NCBI GenBank assembly: GCA_964017235.1
Contig: OZ024936.1
Coordinates: 89,192,537 to 89,256,536 of the forward strand
Origin: Sabellastarte sp. h YS-2021
Lineage: Eukaryota > Annelida > Polychaeta > Sabellida > Sabellidae
Length of the DNA: 64,000 nt
Direction of reading: 5' to 3'
The first letter of the stretch is position 1; the number at the start of each line of letters is the position of its first letter. Position numbers and translations under genes: made by a program. Below the pieces are notes generated by a model. The model saw only the letters and a list, made by a program, of their open reading frames with translations. It did no database searches and had not been told where the DNA came from. Shown here in pieces: positions 21,468 to 36,400 of the stretch.

Positions 21468-24400
21468 GTAATAATTTCATTTTTACCCCCGCCAAGGAGG
21501 TTATATTTTTGCCTGGGTTTGTTTGAGGGTTCGTGAATTTGTATTTTTGTGAACAAGATAACTCAAAAACTTATGGGTAGGTTATAAGTCAGTCATGAGA
21601 CCTGGTGCGACAGTTTTTTTTCTGCCCCTTTTCAAAAGGACTGATCCTAGCAGCCTCCTGGTTTATATGTCATTAAGGTTTATAATATACATCATGGGAA
21701 ATGGAACTGAGTACAAATGATAGCATTGCCAATAAATGAATAACCTCTAGGCAAAAGTAGCAGTCATATGGTCATTTAAAGTACTTTGATGAAAGTGTAC
21801 CTTTGCTTGACTCAAACTGCTGAGTTTTTGTTTTTGTTTTTAAATACTCTAATGAATCAAAGACACTATGTTTACAATTATAAAGACATATATTTTACAT
21901 TTTATATTTTCTTTCAGTTTCTGTGTGTGAGATGATACCTGTAACTGGGCCTTGTGAAGCTTACATACCCAGCTGGTTCTACAACAAAGATTCAAAGCGA
22001 TGTGAGGAGTTTATTTACGGTGGCTGTTTTGGAAACCAAAACCGATTTGAAACAAAAGAGGCTTGTGAGGAGCGATGTGTCGCTACATGCTTTCAGTCCC
22101 CGAAAACTGGCCCTTGCGAAGCTTTGATACAAAGGTGGTTTTACAATGCAAAATCTGGGGACTGCGAAAAGTTTACCTATGGTGGATGTGAGGCAAATAT
22201 GAACAACTTCCTCAGTAAAGAGGACTGTGAGGATGAATGTGCAGGTTGGTATACAAAAAGTGATTACACATATATCTGTTCAAATTTAATCCACTGAGTA
22301 ATTTTTTTATAATGAAGGGTGTAATAGACCAGATACTTTGAATATCAGCCAAGAAAGGAAGATTCTTTTCTTCCATAAAAAGTTTATTTCAAGTTCTAAA
22401 TATGCAACACAATTCTGTCAACAGTGAAAATCCACATCTTTCCCAATCAAAGTAATATGATGAATCTTCAGCCTTTACCGATACTTCTTTATACTGAGTC
22501 CCCAACCTTCACTGATACTTCTTTATACTGAATCCCCAACCTTCACTGTAGAAATAAACTACGTATGTGCGGACTTTATTGGCGATTGAATCACAAAAAT
22601 AACCTCAAATAAAGGATGAGGGCCGAGTATCCAGTTTGTTGCTCTATAATGGACTGTCATGAAATGCGCAAAGATGCGTTTTTGTTGAATGTGCAGCTCT
22701 CCGTTTTACTTCTTTATACTAAATCCCCATCCGCAATGATTCTTCTTTATGCTGAATTTCAACCTTCACTGATGCTTCTTTATACTGAATCCCCAACCTT
22801 CACTGATACTTCTTTATACTGAATCCCCAACCTTCACTGATACTTCTTTATACTGAATCCCCAACCTTCATTAATACTTTTTTATGCCGAATCAACAGCC
22901 TTCACTGAAAAATTGAAAACTGAAAAATTATAACCAGCTAATAATTCTGCCTCTATTGTGTTTCTGCCTTAATAGCCCAAATCTGTGTACTATTTATTCT
23001 TTTCATTTATTTGTTTAAACTTTTGTGTGTATTTACCATCACAAAAGCAACATACGATTATATATTTACATGTAACAAGGGATAATCATTTTCTGAGATA
23101 CAGATGAGGTAACACTGGAGGTAGGTGTAATAAAATCACAATTTACTGCAGGCTAGTTAGTTTATACAAAGCAGTTTTCCATTTTCTCTGTTTTGCAATG
23201 GTACTTTATGAACCTGGCAAAACCTTCCAAATACGATCTTATGCCATATATATATTAGTATCAGTTTAAATAAGAAATTTAGACACATCTTATTGTGACC
23301 ATTCATTGCTCCTGATAAAATTATTAATGAATCGGCACCCTTTAATTCTTCTTGCAGAACTTAAAAGTTCAAAAAAAGCATTTTATCATTTCAATGTTTA
23401 TCTGACAGAAATAGAAAATCAAGTCTCTGGTACTGTATATTTACATCTAAACAAGTACTTGTTTGTCAGTTGCTCAGTTAAGTGTGTGTTGTGAGGTCAG
23501 AGGTGAAATCAAAAGTGAGTTGAACTCATGAAGGTCAATTTCAGGTACACAGATTCAAGTTTGGGCAATTTTATTTACATGTTAGTATAAAAGCATTTGA
23601 AATGTGTAAAATGTTACAAAGTAATATTTTAAGAACCCCATACGGGAAGTACAATATACATATCATAGTGAAAAAACAAAATACCCTGAGGTAATAATAA
23701 AATACCATGCGGTTACAAAATAATACCATTTGGTTGAAAACATCACAGTAAAACGTATGTTAGTGAGTTATTTGCAATTATAATCTGAATGTATGCTGGT
23801 AGGGCCATCAGGCTACCATACTAGTAATTCTGGGTTCGAATCTCGTTCACAAACCAGAGTAGATGTAAATGTCAATCCTGGAGGGGGAGCACCGGGTCAG
23901 CCGGGTCCAGCCTCATGCTGTTATGCAGCAAATTTGGCAGGCTAAACCTGGTAGCAATGAAACCCTTGAATCAGTAGAGCCACATCAATCCGTAGAGACC
24001 TCCCTTCACGTGGGTAGGGCCTGAAGGGGTCAAGCTCAACTTCGAAATCGAAAGATGGAAGAAATACATAGTGATCTTCAGTCAGATTTGATAGGGGGGT
24101 GCCTGGGTCAGCCGGGTCCTGCCTGAGTAGCAAACTAAGCCTGTTCATAATTAATACCCTAGAATCAGAAGAGCCACATCAATCCGCAGAGACCTCCCTG
24201 CAGGAGGGTAAATCCTGGAGGGGTCAAGCTCCACTTCGAAGTCGAAATGAAGAATCTCCATAGTGACCTTCAGACACAATTGGTAGGGGGGTGCCCGGGT
24301 CTGCCGGGTCCTGCCTAAAATAAGAAAGGAATGAACCCTGTATTGGGGATCAGGTATATTGAAAACGAGGTAAGACCTAGCTACAGGTTGTAGAAGGGGG

Positions 24401-27400
24401 GGGGGGGGGAGGGGGGGGGGGGTTGGTGGGTAAAATTTTTAAGATGTGTAATCAATGGCATCCAATTTGAAAGTGAACAGAAAGTAAGCTGGCGCCAAAA
24501 GGCCTGTTGCCCTGGTTTGTGATTGGATGACCTGAGGTCAAATCTTGGATTGAGGCTATGAACTGTAGAGGTAGTATTGTGGTTAAGGTTGAGAGCAACT
24601 GCTATGGGAGGCCCCTTACTGGGCCGTGCCCAATCTAGTACTGCATAAAATTCAGAACCACATTATATACATCTTCATATCCTGGTATCCTTAGGGACCT
24701 CCAGTAACACATAATAAATCATTGATATGCTGAATGCATTGCTTTACTTATTTCAAATTACTTTGGTTAAACTTTCAACTTGTTTATGAAATAACCAAAT
24801 ACCCGATTTAGATGTGTTTGCCGACCATGATATGTTTTTCTCTTTTAGAGAACTTTTTGAACTCTTTCCAGAGGCTTATAATTTTTCCCAAAATAGATAT
24901 TCAATTCTAACTTAATTTTTTTTTCTTCAAGGTAAGTATGCCCAACTCATAGATTATTTTATGTGTGTATTTATCAGTGGAAAAGATCTTTTGTCAGTTT
25001 TCTAAAGATAAAAGTAATCTCGTAATATAGGTAATCTGTAAAAAATCATTAGAGGGGCATTTACACATTCAAGGACGGTGCGAGAACAGTCTTGAAGAGA
25101 TGTTTTGATGCAAATCTTGTGGTCAATAAATAACCCCCATTACCCCCAGGCATGTTAGGAACCAACGCAGCAGAGGTACAATTTCTACACTTGGGGAAAT
25201 TATGTGTAATAAACTTAATATTCTTTGGAAATGATGGCTGCACCTGAAATGGACAAGCTCTATCCAGTATATTCCCAGATCATTTTAGAAGGCATGTAGG
25301 ATGTCCCCGACTGGTAAAAAGGTCAAATTTTTCCTAATGCAGGGACGATTCAGGCATTTTTCTGTGAACGTGGAACTACTGCCTAATCAGGTCCATACTT
25401 AACAGTTTTAAACCACCTCTTCGATAATTTTTGTCCAACTTTTCTGTTTACTTTTTCAACCTGTCATCATCCTCTGTAAATATTCTTCTTTAAATTTGCT
25501 GTTATCATTAACCATACACCATTGTCAGGTTGTGGGGTGATGTAAACCTGTAAACCAGTTTTGGTAAAGCCAAGATTTTCGTAACATTTACTTTCAAATG
25601 AGACTTCAGTTAAATTGTAGCGACCCAAGCTAAATTATGTATCAAAAAAATCATTATTGCACAATAACGCAATTAATTAAAACCCATTCTAAACAAATAA
25701 CTTTTATTATGCCAAACAAATAAACAAACTGGAACAGAAATTATTATGTCAACATTTTAATTCAACAAGAGGAAAATCATATAACCCAATTCCCCAAACC
25801 TGACTCCCTAGAAATATTCCTAACCAACCAAACTAATCCCCACCCAATACATCTTTAATATTCACCCAAAGTACAAAAATGCCATCTAAAATGCCAACCC
25901 CCAAGGACTAAAATTTTTAAAAATGCAGTAACTTAACTAAACCTAAAACAGAACATAGTTGTTCAGTTACCTCTCCAAATTCCCACAATACCCACAGTAA
26001 AACAAATATTTAATACCATTACACAACTAAACCCCAAGAAACAATCTAATTATAGCCAAAAAACTCCCAAATATTGCCTGTAACTCCGGTAAACTCCTGA
26101 TATTCATCATAACACAAAATACCATAAAAGCGATCGTCGCTACATTTCCCCCCATCTCCCAAAACTATTGGTTCATCCCTGAACCAAGATTCACTATATT
26201 TACCAATTTATAACTATACAACAAAAATCCTTATACAACATCTGAAAAATAAGCGAAATCATACATTCAAAATACCTGAAAAAAAAACATCATATACTAT
26301 GCAAATCTATGAAAATTACAAAAGCTTATAATATACAGTCTCTTTAACAAAATGTCCACTGTCACGTCCAACAGCCTCCAGACACATCAGGAACTCATTG
26401 ACCAGATCCTCTATCCTCAGGAATCCTGTGCCTGACTCATCCATCCCCAAGGAATCCCCTCCTGGCTAACCACATCTTCATACAGGTAATGAATTTATGT
26501 TACATCAACATGCTATTTACATCAGCAAAAAGTGACCTTCTCTGGCAAATCATCCTGTACCACATTCAATGCCTGACAGTCACTTTGCACATAACTTTCA
26601 AAGTTTCCTACAATTCATGATCTGCCGCAACTCTGGAACTAGAACAACAGTTCATGCTGAGGAACCTAGAATGGGAAATCATTTAAAACATAATGATTAA
26701 TATTATCCATGTTATGGATCTGCCGTTGCAACTCAGGAACTAGAACAAAAGTTCAAACCTGAAACTTAAAATAATCCAAAACATAATGTTTATCAACACG
26801 ATGAATCCACTCAAGTCACCAATAGAACACCAGTTCATCAGCCAATTGTAGAACATTAGTTCATACCATTGTCTATTTATATATTTATATAATATGACAG
26901 CTCATGCTACTAAGCTCACTACACCCTCTGTATACGGCTGACCAGCATGACACTTTTGAATGTGCTTATTATACCTGCTAGTATCCACTTCAGGGAATAC
27001 AAACTGACATCCCAGCCACACCTCCACTTAACGCCGTGCACTCTCACCTAATGTCTGTCTAGGGTTTCTTTGTGTTTGGTGGTAAAAATACACCTACTGC
27101 ATGTGTAACTCCTGGAACAAACACACAAAAACAAACCTTAGGCATAATCACTTAAATAACTGGGTGTCTTCACCTTATGCCCACTCCTAGTAACAACCCC
27201 TGAACTTCATTTTTGACCCTCACCTCCTACCTCATTTTCTAGATTAGAAGGACTAATTTCAACTATTTCACTCTCCAATCCCATACCCCGATCAACCTCT
27301 TGAACTGTTTCAGGACAAACTAAGGGCTTTTGGCCTTCCCTAATTTCTGTGGCCTGTGTTTTTGTTGGGGTATAGCAAGGTTTTAGCCTTTCATGATGTA

Positions 27401-30400
27401 CATATCTTGGATGGGATCCAGCTGTCTTACGAATCTTGTAGATCAAATCAGAAACTTTCTCAAGTATGACCCAAGGTCCAGTCCACAGACTTTCATACTT
27501 TGGACATATACTCTTCTTCCTAATTGTCCCAAATAAGAAAACACTGTCACCAGCGTTATAGCTGTTATAGTTGGTCCTATGATCATAACCTCTCTTTTGC
27601 TTCTCACTAGCCTCAACCATATATTCCCTAGCATATTCATGAACATTCCTAAGCACATCTCTCAATCCTTCTACGAATGAAGTTACATCACCCTCAAAAA
27701 CAACTAAATCTGGAGGACAACCTAGCAACAAATTTACTGGTAACTGAATTTCTCTTCCCAAAAGCATCTTTGCAGGTGACTGATTAGTTGAATCATCGAC
27801 TGTTGACCTGTATGCCATCATTGCATAAGGTAAAGCAACATCCCAACTCCTCTGTTCATTGTCAATCAACTTGCTTAATACATTCTCAAGAGTCCTATTA
27901 TACCTCTCAATGAAGCCATTGCTCTGTGGATGGTAAGCGGTAGTACATGTTTTGTCAATTCCCAGCAATCTGCACAGCGATTGAAAAAGCTTGGACTCAA
28001 ATTGACTACCCTGGTCAGAATGGATTAGTTTTGGAAGCCAAACCTGGCAATGAACCCCTCCATCAAAATTCTGGCAACTGTTTCTGCTTCCATGTCAGGA
28101 ACCCCAAAAGCTTCTACCCACTTGGTAAAGTAATCCCCAATCACAACTATGTATTTGTTACCTCTTTTAGACTCAGGAAGTGGACTTAATATGTCTATTC
28201 CCACTCTTTTAAAAGGTACCCCAACAGGATATTGCTTCAGTGGCGCCCTAAGACGTTTCGAGGGAAAATTTCTTTTCTGACATTTTTCACATTTCATGCA
28301 CCAATCTCTCACATCCTGCTTGTATCCTACCCAATAAAACCGTCTTCGAAGTCTACCAATAGTTCTCCTGATTCCAAAATGGCCAGAACACTTTTGTTCA
28401 TGCAAGAGTGACAGAACCGCTTTTTAAGACACATTGGCAACACCAGTTGTAAAACTGGTTGAGTTTGAGATGGACCAAATCATTGCCGATACAGGAGATT
28501 ATCCTTCATAAGCAACCTATCCCACTGAGACCAATAATGCTTTAAATCCCGATCTAAAGAAGACAATTCCCCCCCACTTTGGTCTATCTTCTCCTGCCAC
28601 TTTCTTCTTGACAAGGACACCTAGACTTGGATCTTCCTCTTGGAGCTTATGCAAGGCACTACTCATCTTACCCTCAAGCCAACTGTCTATCCTATCAAAG
28701 ACATTATCTCGTGAGATGATATTTCTCAAGACATTCCTCTCCTCACCATGATGACACTCTTCTAAAGTCTCACAATGCTTTGACCCTACCATATCACAAT
28801 ACTGGCAACTTACACATGGGGGACGGCATAGAAAAAGTCTGCATTGGTGTGCTGTCTGCCGCCCTATAAGTAAGAGTGAAATTATACGTTCCAAGGAGCT
28901 CACTCCACCTGCACAACTGACCTTCCAAATTTTTGAAATTAAGAAGCCATCGAAGTGAACCATGATCAGATCTTATCTCAAAGGGAACACCATACAGATA
29001 ATGATGGAAATGTTTCACAGCTTCTGCCACAGCTAAAAGCTCACGTCTTGTAAGACAGTACCTTCGCTCTGTTTTTGAAAGCAATTTGCTAAAATAACCA
29101 ATCACTCTCTCATTCCCATCATACACCTGTGACAAAACTGCCCCTACTCCCACACCACTGGCATCAGTGTCTAGGACAAACTTTTTTGTCATATCTGGAT
29201 ATGGATAAATCTGGATATATCGCCCGTAACTCCCGTAAACTCCCGATATTCATCATAACACAAAATACCATAAAAGCGATCGTCGCTACAAAATTTGTTC
29301 TGTAGGTTTAATAAATTTTCTGTTGCAATGAACATTCTGTAGAAGTAGCTGAAGAAAATTTATATTAAATTTATGTTAAATTTAGACAAAAAAAATTGTG
29401 AAAAACTTTCACTCAACCAGTCTGCATGTTATTTAATTATATTTATCGTTAGTCCAGTGGCTGTTTCACAAACTTGCCTTCTTAGACTTTGCATGGACTT
29501 AAGCTACGGCAGGGTCTTAAAATCTGAGCCTTTTTATCTTAGCTAAGTTTTGGAATTCAATAGGTTTGAGAAAGGGTGACTTAGCTAAATGCACACCTAT
29601 CAAGTAAACACAGTGATTTTCTAAGTCAGGCAATCTTTAAATCGAAATATTCTATTGGTAAAGCAGTTCCCTTGTTTATCTTTGGGAAAATTCTGTTTTG
29701 AAATAGAAAGCCATTTAACCAAATAAAATTGTCCAAAGACTGAGAATTTTTGTATGATTATTCATTGGTATTTCTATTGTGTGAACAAATTTGCAGTTGC
29801 CATGTTTTAGATCTTTGTTGACTTAAGTTAAGCCCCCACTCCAGGATGACTTAAGTCTAAGCCCAAGACTTAAGCTGAACCTTAGAATTATCTGCTTTGT
29901 GAAGTCTACCATGTCTTAGACCAAAGAAATAGTTGTGTTTAAGCCAAAAGTCTTAATTTTGAAAGTCTTAGTTTGGACTAAGGAACATTTCCTGTAAAAG
30001 ATTTTTCAGTGCCATCCAAGTAAGTGCTTGCGGATTAACACAAACAAGGTCGAAAGGGGTTTCAGTCTTCTAGCAAGTGCCACAAAGCCATCAGAGACAC
30101 CTGTTGTAACTTGGAAACGTTATGCTTTTGCAGATGCTTGCACACTTCCGCCTGAAACAGGACCTTGTAGGGGTGCCTTTCCAAGATGGTACTTCAAGGA
30201 GAAAACTGGCAAATGCAAGAAATTCACATACGGAGGGTGCCAGGGCAATGAAAACAATTTCATGTCAAAAAAAGAATGTAGGGAAAGGTAAGCGGTATAG
30301 ATGGAAAATTACACATAAAGCTTGAATGTACTACAACAATATCATACAAGTCTTTTGTAAACTGGAGAATATGGTAAAAATATTTAATGTCAATCAGTTT

Positions 30401-33400
30401 TAACTGCTGTGTTCCACTATATGCTGATGACACTTCTTAATCTGACAAAAGTTAAATACATCTTCAAATTATAAAAACGTGTGGATAAGGTATTGTTTTT
30501 AAATGTATATTTACTGATCCTACTGGATTATCTCATATCACCACTGGTACATAAACATTTACAGACATCAGTGGTTTACATACAAATGTTGGAACGAGTA
30601 AAGTAGATCTACCTGTATAGTATTACAGTAAGCTCTTTTGTCGGCATTGTTGTAATTAGAACATTATTTTGCAGATGTGTTACAGATACCTGCGATCTGC
30701 CTGCAGATGTAGGACCATGTGATGCAGATATACCCAGATGGTTTTACAACAAGAACACAGAAAAATGTGAAATGTTCAGCTATGGGGGCTGCGAAGGGAA
30801 CAGGAATAACTTTGAAACTGAATTTTTGTGTCAAAGAAGGTATCTGACTTTTAGTTTTGGGCCTGTTTTGTTGATTAAATCCGGAACCTGCTTTCGTTGC
30901 TGCAGAGACCCTGTGTCAAATGTTTTATGACCAAAATTTTTAAACCAAATAAAATTAAGGCCAAATACTAATTTTTAAGTTAGATAAGTAAAGTGTAACT
31001 TTAACAAAAACATCCTATCCTTAGTGCGAAACTTTCTGGTAAAATATAGCAAACAATCAGGGTCTGAGGGAGGGAGCATGTCTTATGTCACAATACAAAA
31101 TAAATACAAAAGACAAAATAATGTGTTCTGATATATTGGATATCACACTCACATATGAACGCAGAGGATGTGGGCTTGAACCTGGACACAGGCAGATACA
31201 TAGTAGCTTGGATGACCACTTGCAATGGCAATCTTCTGTCATTGTTTCTTAACCCCAGTGGCAGACAAAATAGCATCAGGAATATTGATAAACGCTCATT
31301 CTTAAGCCTCCGTCTTTCAGTTAGGGGAATGTCAGTCATTTGGGAGCTTAGACTGTACCTGTAAAGTCAACATGGGTCAAATAGCTCGCTGAGTCTTGTA
31401 GTGCAAGGGAATATCACACTGAGTATAAATATACAATAAAATACAATGTTTTTTTCTGTTTATTCATGATGAAAAATAAATATATACATCCATCAAGTAA
31501 TATCCTATTAGCTAACCTTCAAAATAGTATGGTTCAGGGTGTATATGAGTACTCTATGGATAAACTTTGCAACTTTGCAATATTGCCAATAAATATTTAC
31601 AGTATGGTCTCTTTACATTGAGAACGAAAATAAGATAAAAAAGCATAAAGAGAGTTTTAAAAAATGAATGACAGATTTATCAGAGTTAGAAATTGATCAG
31701 TTTATTTAATAAAAAAATATCTACCTTATGTTATAAATATCTGTGTTGCTTACATCATCTAGTATTTTTACTCAATAATCATTTTAAACCAATTAACATA
31801 CTAAGGCAAAGACAATATGTGTTATTATTAATCTTCTTGCTTCATTGTGATTGCCTTCTGATATATAACAAAATTTTGGGTTACAATCCTTAATGTGGAG
31901 GGATATTCAGTGACAGAGAGCGGGTTCTTACAATGTTTTGGTATAAAGACCAATCCTTAAATAGGACCATTTTTAGCATTTCCCTGCGGTGGTCTTTTTT
32001 CACGAGGTTGGACTGTATATGTATTTTAGGTGTGACCCTGGTATTTGTGATCTCCCCATGGAAGCTGGACCATGTCCATCAAACGTACCAAGTTGGTACT
32101 ACAACAGTGAAGCTATGGAATGTCAAATGTTCCAATATGGTGGCTGCAAGGGAAATGCAAACAGGTAATTTAATTCAAATACTAGCTAACTTTTACAGCA
32201 CTTAATCTCCACTAAGACAACAGTTGTAACATGTGAAGTAAACTTCCAACTTTCAAAATCTAGGGCCAATAAATAAGGCCCCCATCACGAAAGGGCAAAA
32301 CAAACAAGGAGGCTATGGTCTTAAGAAGGAGGTAAGGCATCTCATTACAAAGAAACAAGAATGGGAGAAAGTTTGAAACTAATCAATCAGTTCCTTCTAC
32401 GATGTATGAAGCCTTACTAAAAGCTCAAATTTCTTTGTAATCTGCAAAAAAAAGTTTAGATAAGACAATAAAGTTTTCAGTTTATATAATATACTCTTAC
32501 ATATGCTGGCTTTTACATCATCATACTTCTAAGACAGTCTGATGAGCTTGTATATTCTTTCTTGTATGAGTTCTTTATGAATATCAAGTATCTGTGTAGA
32601 TGTTTTTAAAACCAGACCAGGGATCACGGTGGCAGAGTGGTAACACTCTCGCCTCCCACCTCTGAGGCCGGGGTTCGGTTCCCGGCACTGCCTCAAGTGG
32701 GAAAGCTGGTAGTTGCTTGCTGTTGGTCAGCAGTTTACAGTACAGAACCCTGACCAACTGTATGTACTGGTTTCCTCTGCCCTTCCAACTACCCGTTGTG
32801 ATATCACCCGTACAGTGTTGAAAGCGACGTAAAACCCCAAATAAATAAATTAAAACCAGACTGAAAACTGTTTCAACCTAAATGCATGAGCCACAAAGCC
32901 ATCAGAGAAACAGGGAGTGCACCATATTTTATGAAAGCGTGGGGACAAAAACAAATTCTGAGTCAGATACATCCAATAACTGGCCTAGAACCCAGACAAT
33001 CATCCATCTAAGTTCTAACCTAGCTCACTGCTCCTTAACTTCAGTGATGAGAAGGATATTCATCATGTTATGCCACTATTCATGAGTAATGTCTGGAGAC
33101 CAGAAAGCCTAGGATGAAGGGCACTGACATTAGAGCTTGGAAGTAACACGAGTAGTGCACAGTGGTAGGGCATATTCTGTGCTGGAAATACAGATTCCAT
33201 GAAAGTCTATGGACAGAAAACTTAAAAAGTGATTTCTAGAAGAGTGACCCCTACAAGAGTTTCGGACATAAAGATATAGTGCAAATTTGAGCCTTTAGCA
33301 GAGCTACAGTGTAGTGGATTAAATACAAAACTGTAACCAGATTGATTTATGACTGTATGGGCAAAAATGTAAAAACAACATCAGTTTCTATCTCATTGAC

Positions 33401-36400
33401 ACGTAGTACTGCATAGTTATACTACTGGATCTCAAAGATCTCACAACAGAACTAGACTGAAACCGTGTCTTATGGTTAGTAATGACTGTGGAACCGTGAT
33501 ATAAAGAAACTCCCAACCCCTCATATTTAAAAGCTTTGACTGGTGTCCTTTGAGTTATTTTACAAGAAAAAATAGTAAATGATCAAGAAAATTTAGCTAT
33601 AAAGGTAAAAAAATGAATCTGTTTTGGGTAAAATCATGTGTTTTAATCTATATAACTGTAAAACATGTGGCTGTCCTGTATGTAAAAACAGTGTAGCCAG
33701 GGTTTCTTCAGAATTGTCAATCTAGTCCAAATAGCATTGTTAGACACTGTTACAACCTTGTCTTGAATGGGAGTAAATCTGATGTATCTTGTAGTCTAAA
33801 CTACTTAACAATATTCATTAGACAAATATCATCTATATTGTTACAACAGAATCGAACGCTTCAAAGTTCCCAGTGAACAAGACATTGCTATAGCTGGTAC
33901 TATTAATGATTTATTGTAATAAGAGATTGTACTCTACTTCCTGATTGGGACAAAATAATATTTATCATATTATAGATTACCTAAGCTCTAGTTAGAGCGA
34001 CTTATTTGAAGATAATATGTAAAAATATATAGTTGATCTCATTTCTGTACATATAAGTTCTCTTGTTTTTTCCTGTGCTCTGTGTTCAGTTTGAAGTGTT
34101 ATTGTACATGCTTGAATGATCACTGTGCAACTTAACGAATAAAAATGAATTAAATTAAATTAAATATTCTTTTGTGCAATTGACTTCTGGCTGGAAAACG
34201 TTCGAGATACGCGTTGACATACTCTTCTGTATGGTTTCTGTCATGCTTAAACTCCCTGTCATCATGGTGTGACATGAATATTATGAAATGTATCATCAAG
34301 GATGTCAAAACTGGAGTAATGGCCTATTTAGAGTACAAACTAGGAAATAATATTCCTTTCGTATTATATAACAGTATTTTTGCACACAAATTAAGCCTGA
34401 CTAAGATATTTTCTTTAAGTTTTACAAGGAAATTGTACATATTTTAAACTATAAAAACTTCTGATTCTAGTCTAAGTTTCTTTCATCTTTTAAACAACAG
34501 GTTCATTAGCAAAGATGCATGTCTAAAGACATGTGGCAATAAGTGTCACCTGAGACCGAAAACCGGACCTTGCAAAGCCAAGAAGACACGCTGGTATTAC
34601 AACACAGTATCTGGCCAGTGTGAGACCTTTATTTACGGTGGCTGTCAGGGCAACGGCAACAACTTCCTGTCTGAACAAGACTGCGAGGACGCCTGCGAGG
34701 AATGCAAGGAATGCAAAAACGTACACTGTCCCGCTGGGCTGGTGATGAAGGGCAGATGTCCTCACAAGAAATGTAAATGCCACTGCCCTTGTATAGAGAA
34801 AGGGGTAAGTACTAAACCCCATTCATACTTACGTAATCAGATGCCCATATATTAGTGCTTTAATTATTTATAAGAATGAATATCAAAAGCTTTTTATACC
34901 AAAGCTTTGAAACAAACAAACAAAAAAGATTCTAGGGAGCCGCTTTGCTAAGGGCCAAGACTTTGTTTTGTGTGTGTGTGTGTCGGGGGGGCTGATCTGG
35001 TAATGGCTAAGTTGTCCAGCTCCCTTTCTTACTGGTTGGCCAATTGTTTTTATTGCAGAAGTTTAAGTAAACACCATTATCACCTCTTCTACTGGTAGTG
35101 AATGTATTAAAAGTAATCTTGAAACCAAATCTCCCAATCAGTCATCTAATATATGGCAACATGTCAAACAGAAAGTCTGTTCACTTTGTTATTGGCATTT
35201 ATGGCCAGCAGTGTGAGTTTTTACGTGGTAAATTTAATCAATTATAATCAAATATAACTCTAGTTACCATTGTATTCTAGGACTGTGCAGATAGGAAATA
35301 TAGCATAAATTGTGAGTTATATGTCAACTGGTAAATTAAACCTAGTCCCTTTAAAATGAGTGTTGTTATGCACTGCTTCAGCCTTATTGACTGCTTCAGC
35401 CTTATTGACCTTATTGCGTCAAATATTTTCTATATCTCCAAATTTCAAATATATTTATTTAATGATACTTTCATCACTTGGCCCAATTCATTTACTGTTT
35501 ACATAAATTGGTTATTCTGTCTTTTCCCAATTACATGTACCTCCATTAAGAAGTTTGTGATTTTGCTTGCGTTTGTTTGTGTGCTTATATGTCTGTCTGT
35601 TTTCAATATAACTTGAAAAGTCATGGACGGATTTTGATGAAACTTTCAGGAAATGTTGACCATGACACAAGGAATAGATGGGAACAGTGATCCAGAAGAC
35701 TGCCTGGATCCAGAAATAGATATTTTAAAGGATTCTTTATCATTACGAGAAAAGGTCATCTTCAGTATATGTGTATATACCTTAATAATTATTTGTCAGA
35801 TTATTATCAACAACAGACAGGACACTCTCACCACAGGGTCTATAATATACATGTTAATATAAAATTTGATCCAGATCCTATCAGAATTACGGATCCGATG
35901 ATCGAGAACAGGAAAAAATGGGCGAAAAAATAGGGGCGGATATGGGCTGCTTGGGAAAAGCCTGAGCTCTCCAAGTGCTTTTCTAATTATTATTATTATT
36001 ATTATCTCCCATTATTATTTTCTATTATTTTTCATAATAGAAACCCAAATGTAGCCCAGAAGAGACTTGTGTGTTGAGAGAGGTGATGTGCAAGGGACTA
36101 TACCCTTGTCCTTATGCAGCCGACTGTAAAGGTAGGAAGATCATTGTGATATTTGTGGTCTGGAGTATTCCAAAAGTCCACTTTGCAATTTTCCTATTTC
36201 AGTGCCAGACAAAAATATGTGAGTCTCACTTAACACAGACCTTAATGTAACCTAATACTACTTTTGAGGCACCCAATCTCCAATTCTTTTGTTGTAGAGA
36301 TAACGGGTGGCATGACACAGAAAACCACAATTGTGATTTCATAAGCTTGACCTCAGCTGAGACCCCTTCTGTGAAAAAACAATTAATACGGAAACTAAAC

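Larger units (their letters stand above)
25616..29290 (-). mobile_element. Ty3/gypsy LTR retrotransposon, internally deleted, with 4-bp target duplication
   Basis: Minus-strand element inside the large Kunitz intron. A complete 3' LTR (25616-26144) and only the outer 77 bp or so of the 5' LTR (about 29214-29290) remain. Both outer ends are TGTAGCGAC/GTCGCTACA, and both are bordered by AAAT (25612-25615, 29291-29294). The 5' LTR stub joins directly to the RNase H region, so the rest of the LTR, the leader, gag, protease and nearly all of the reverse transcriptase are gone. The surviving pol is broken by frameshifts. Confidence 0.93.

Noticed and set aside
34523-34822. 99-residue minus-strand frame
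   Set aside because: Exact antisense of Kunitz exon 6; a shadow of a real exon.
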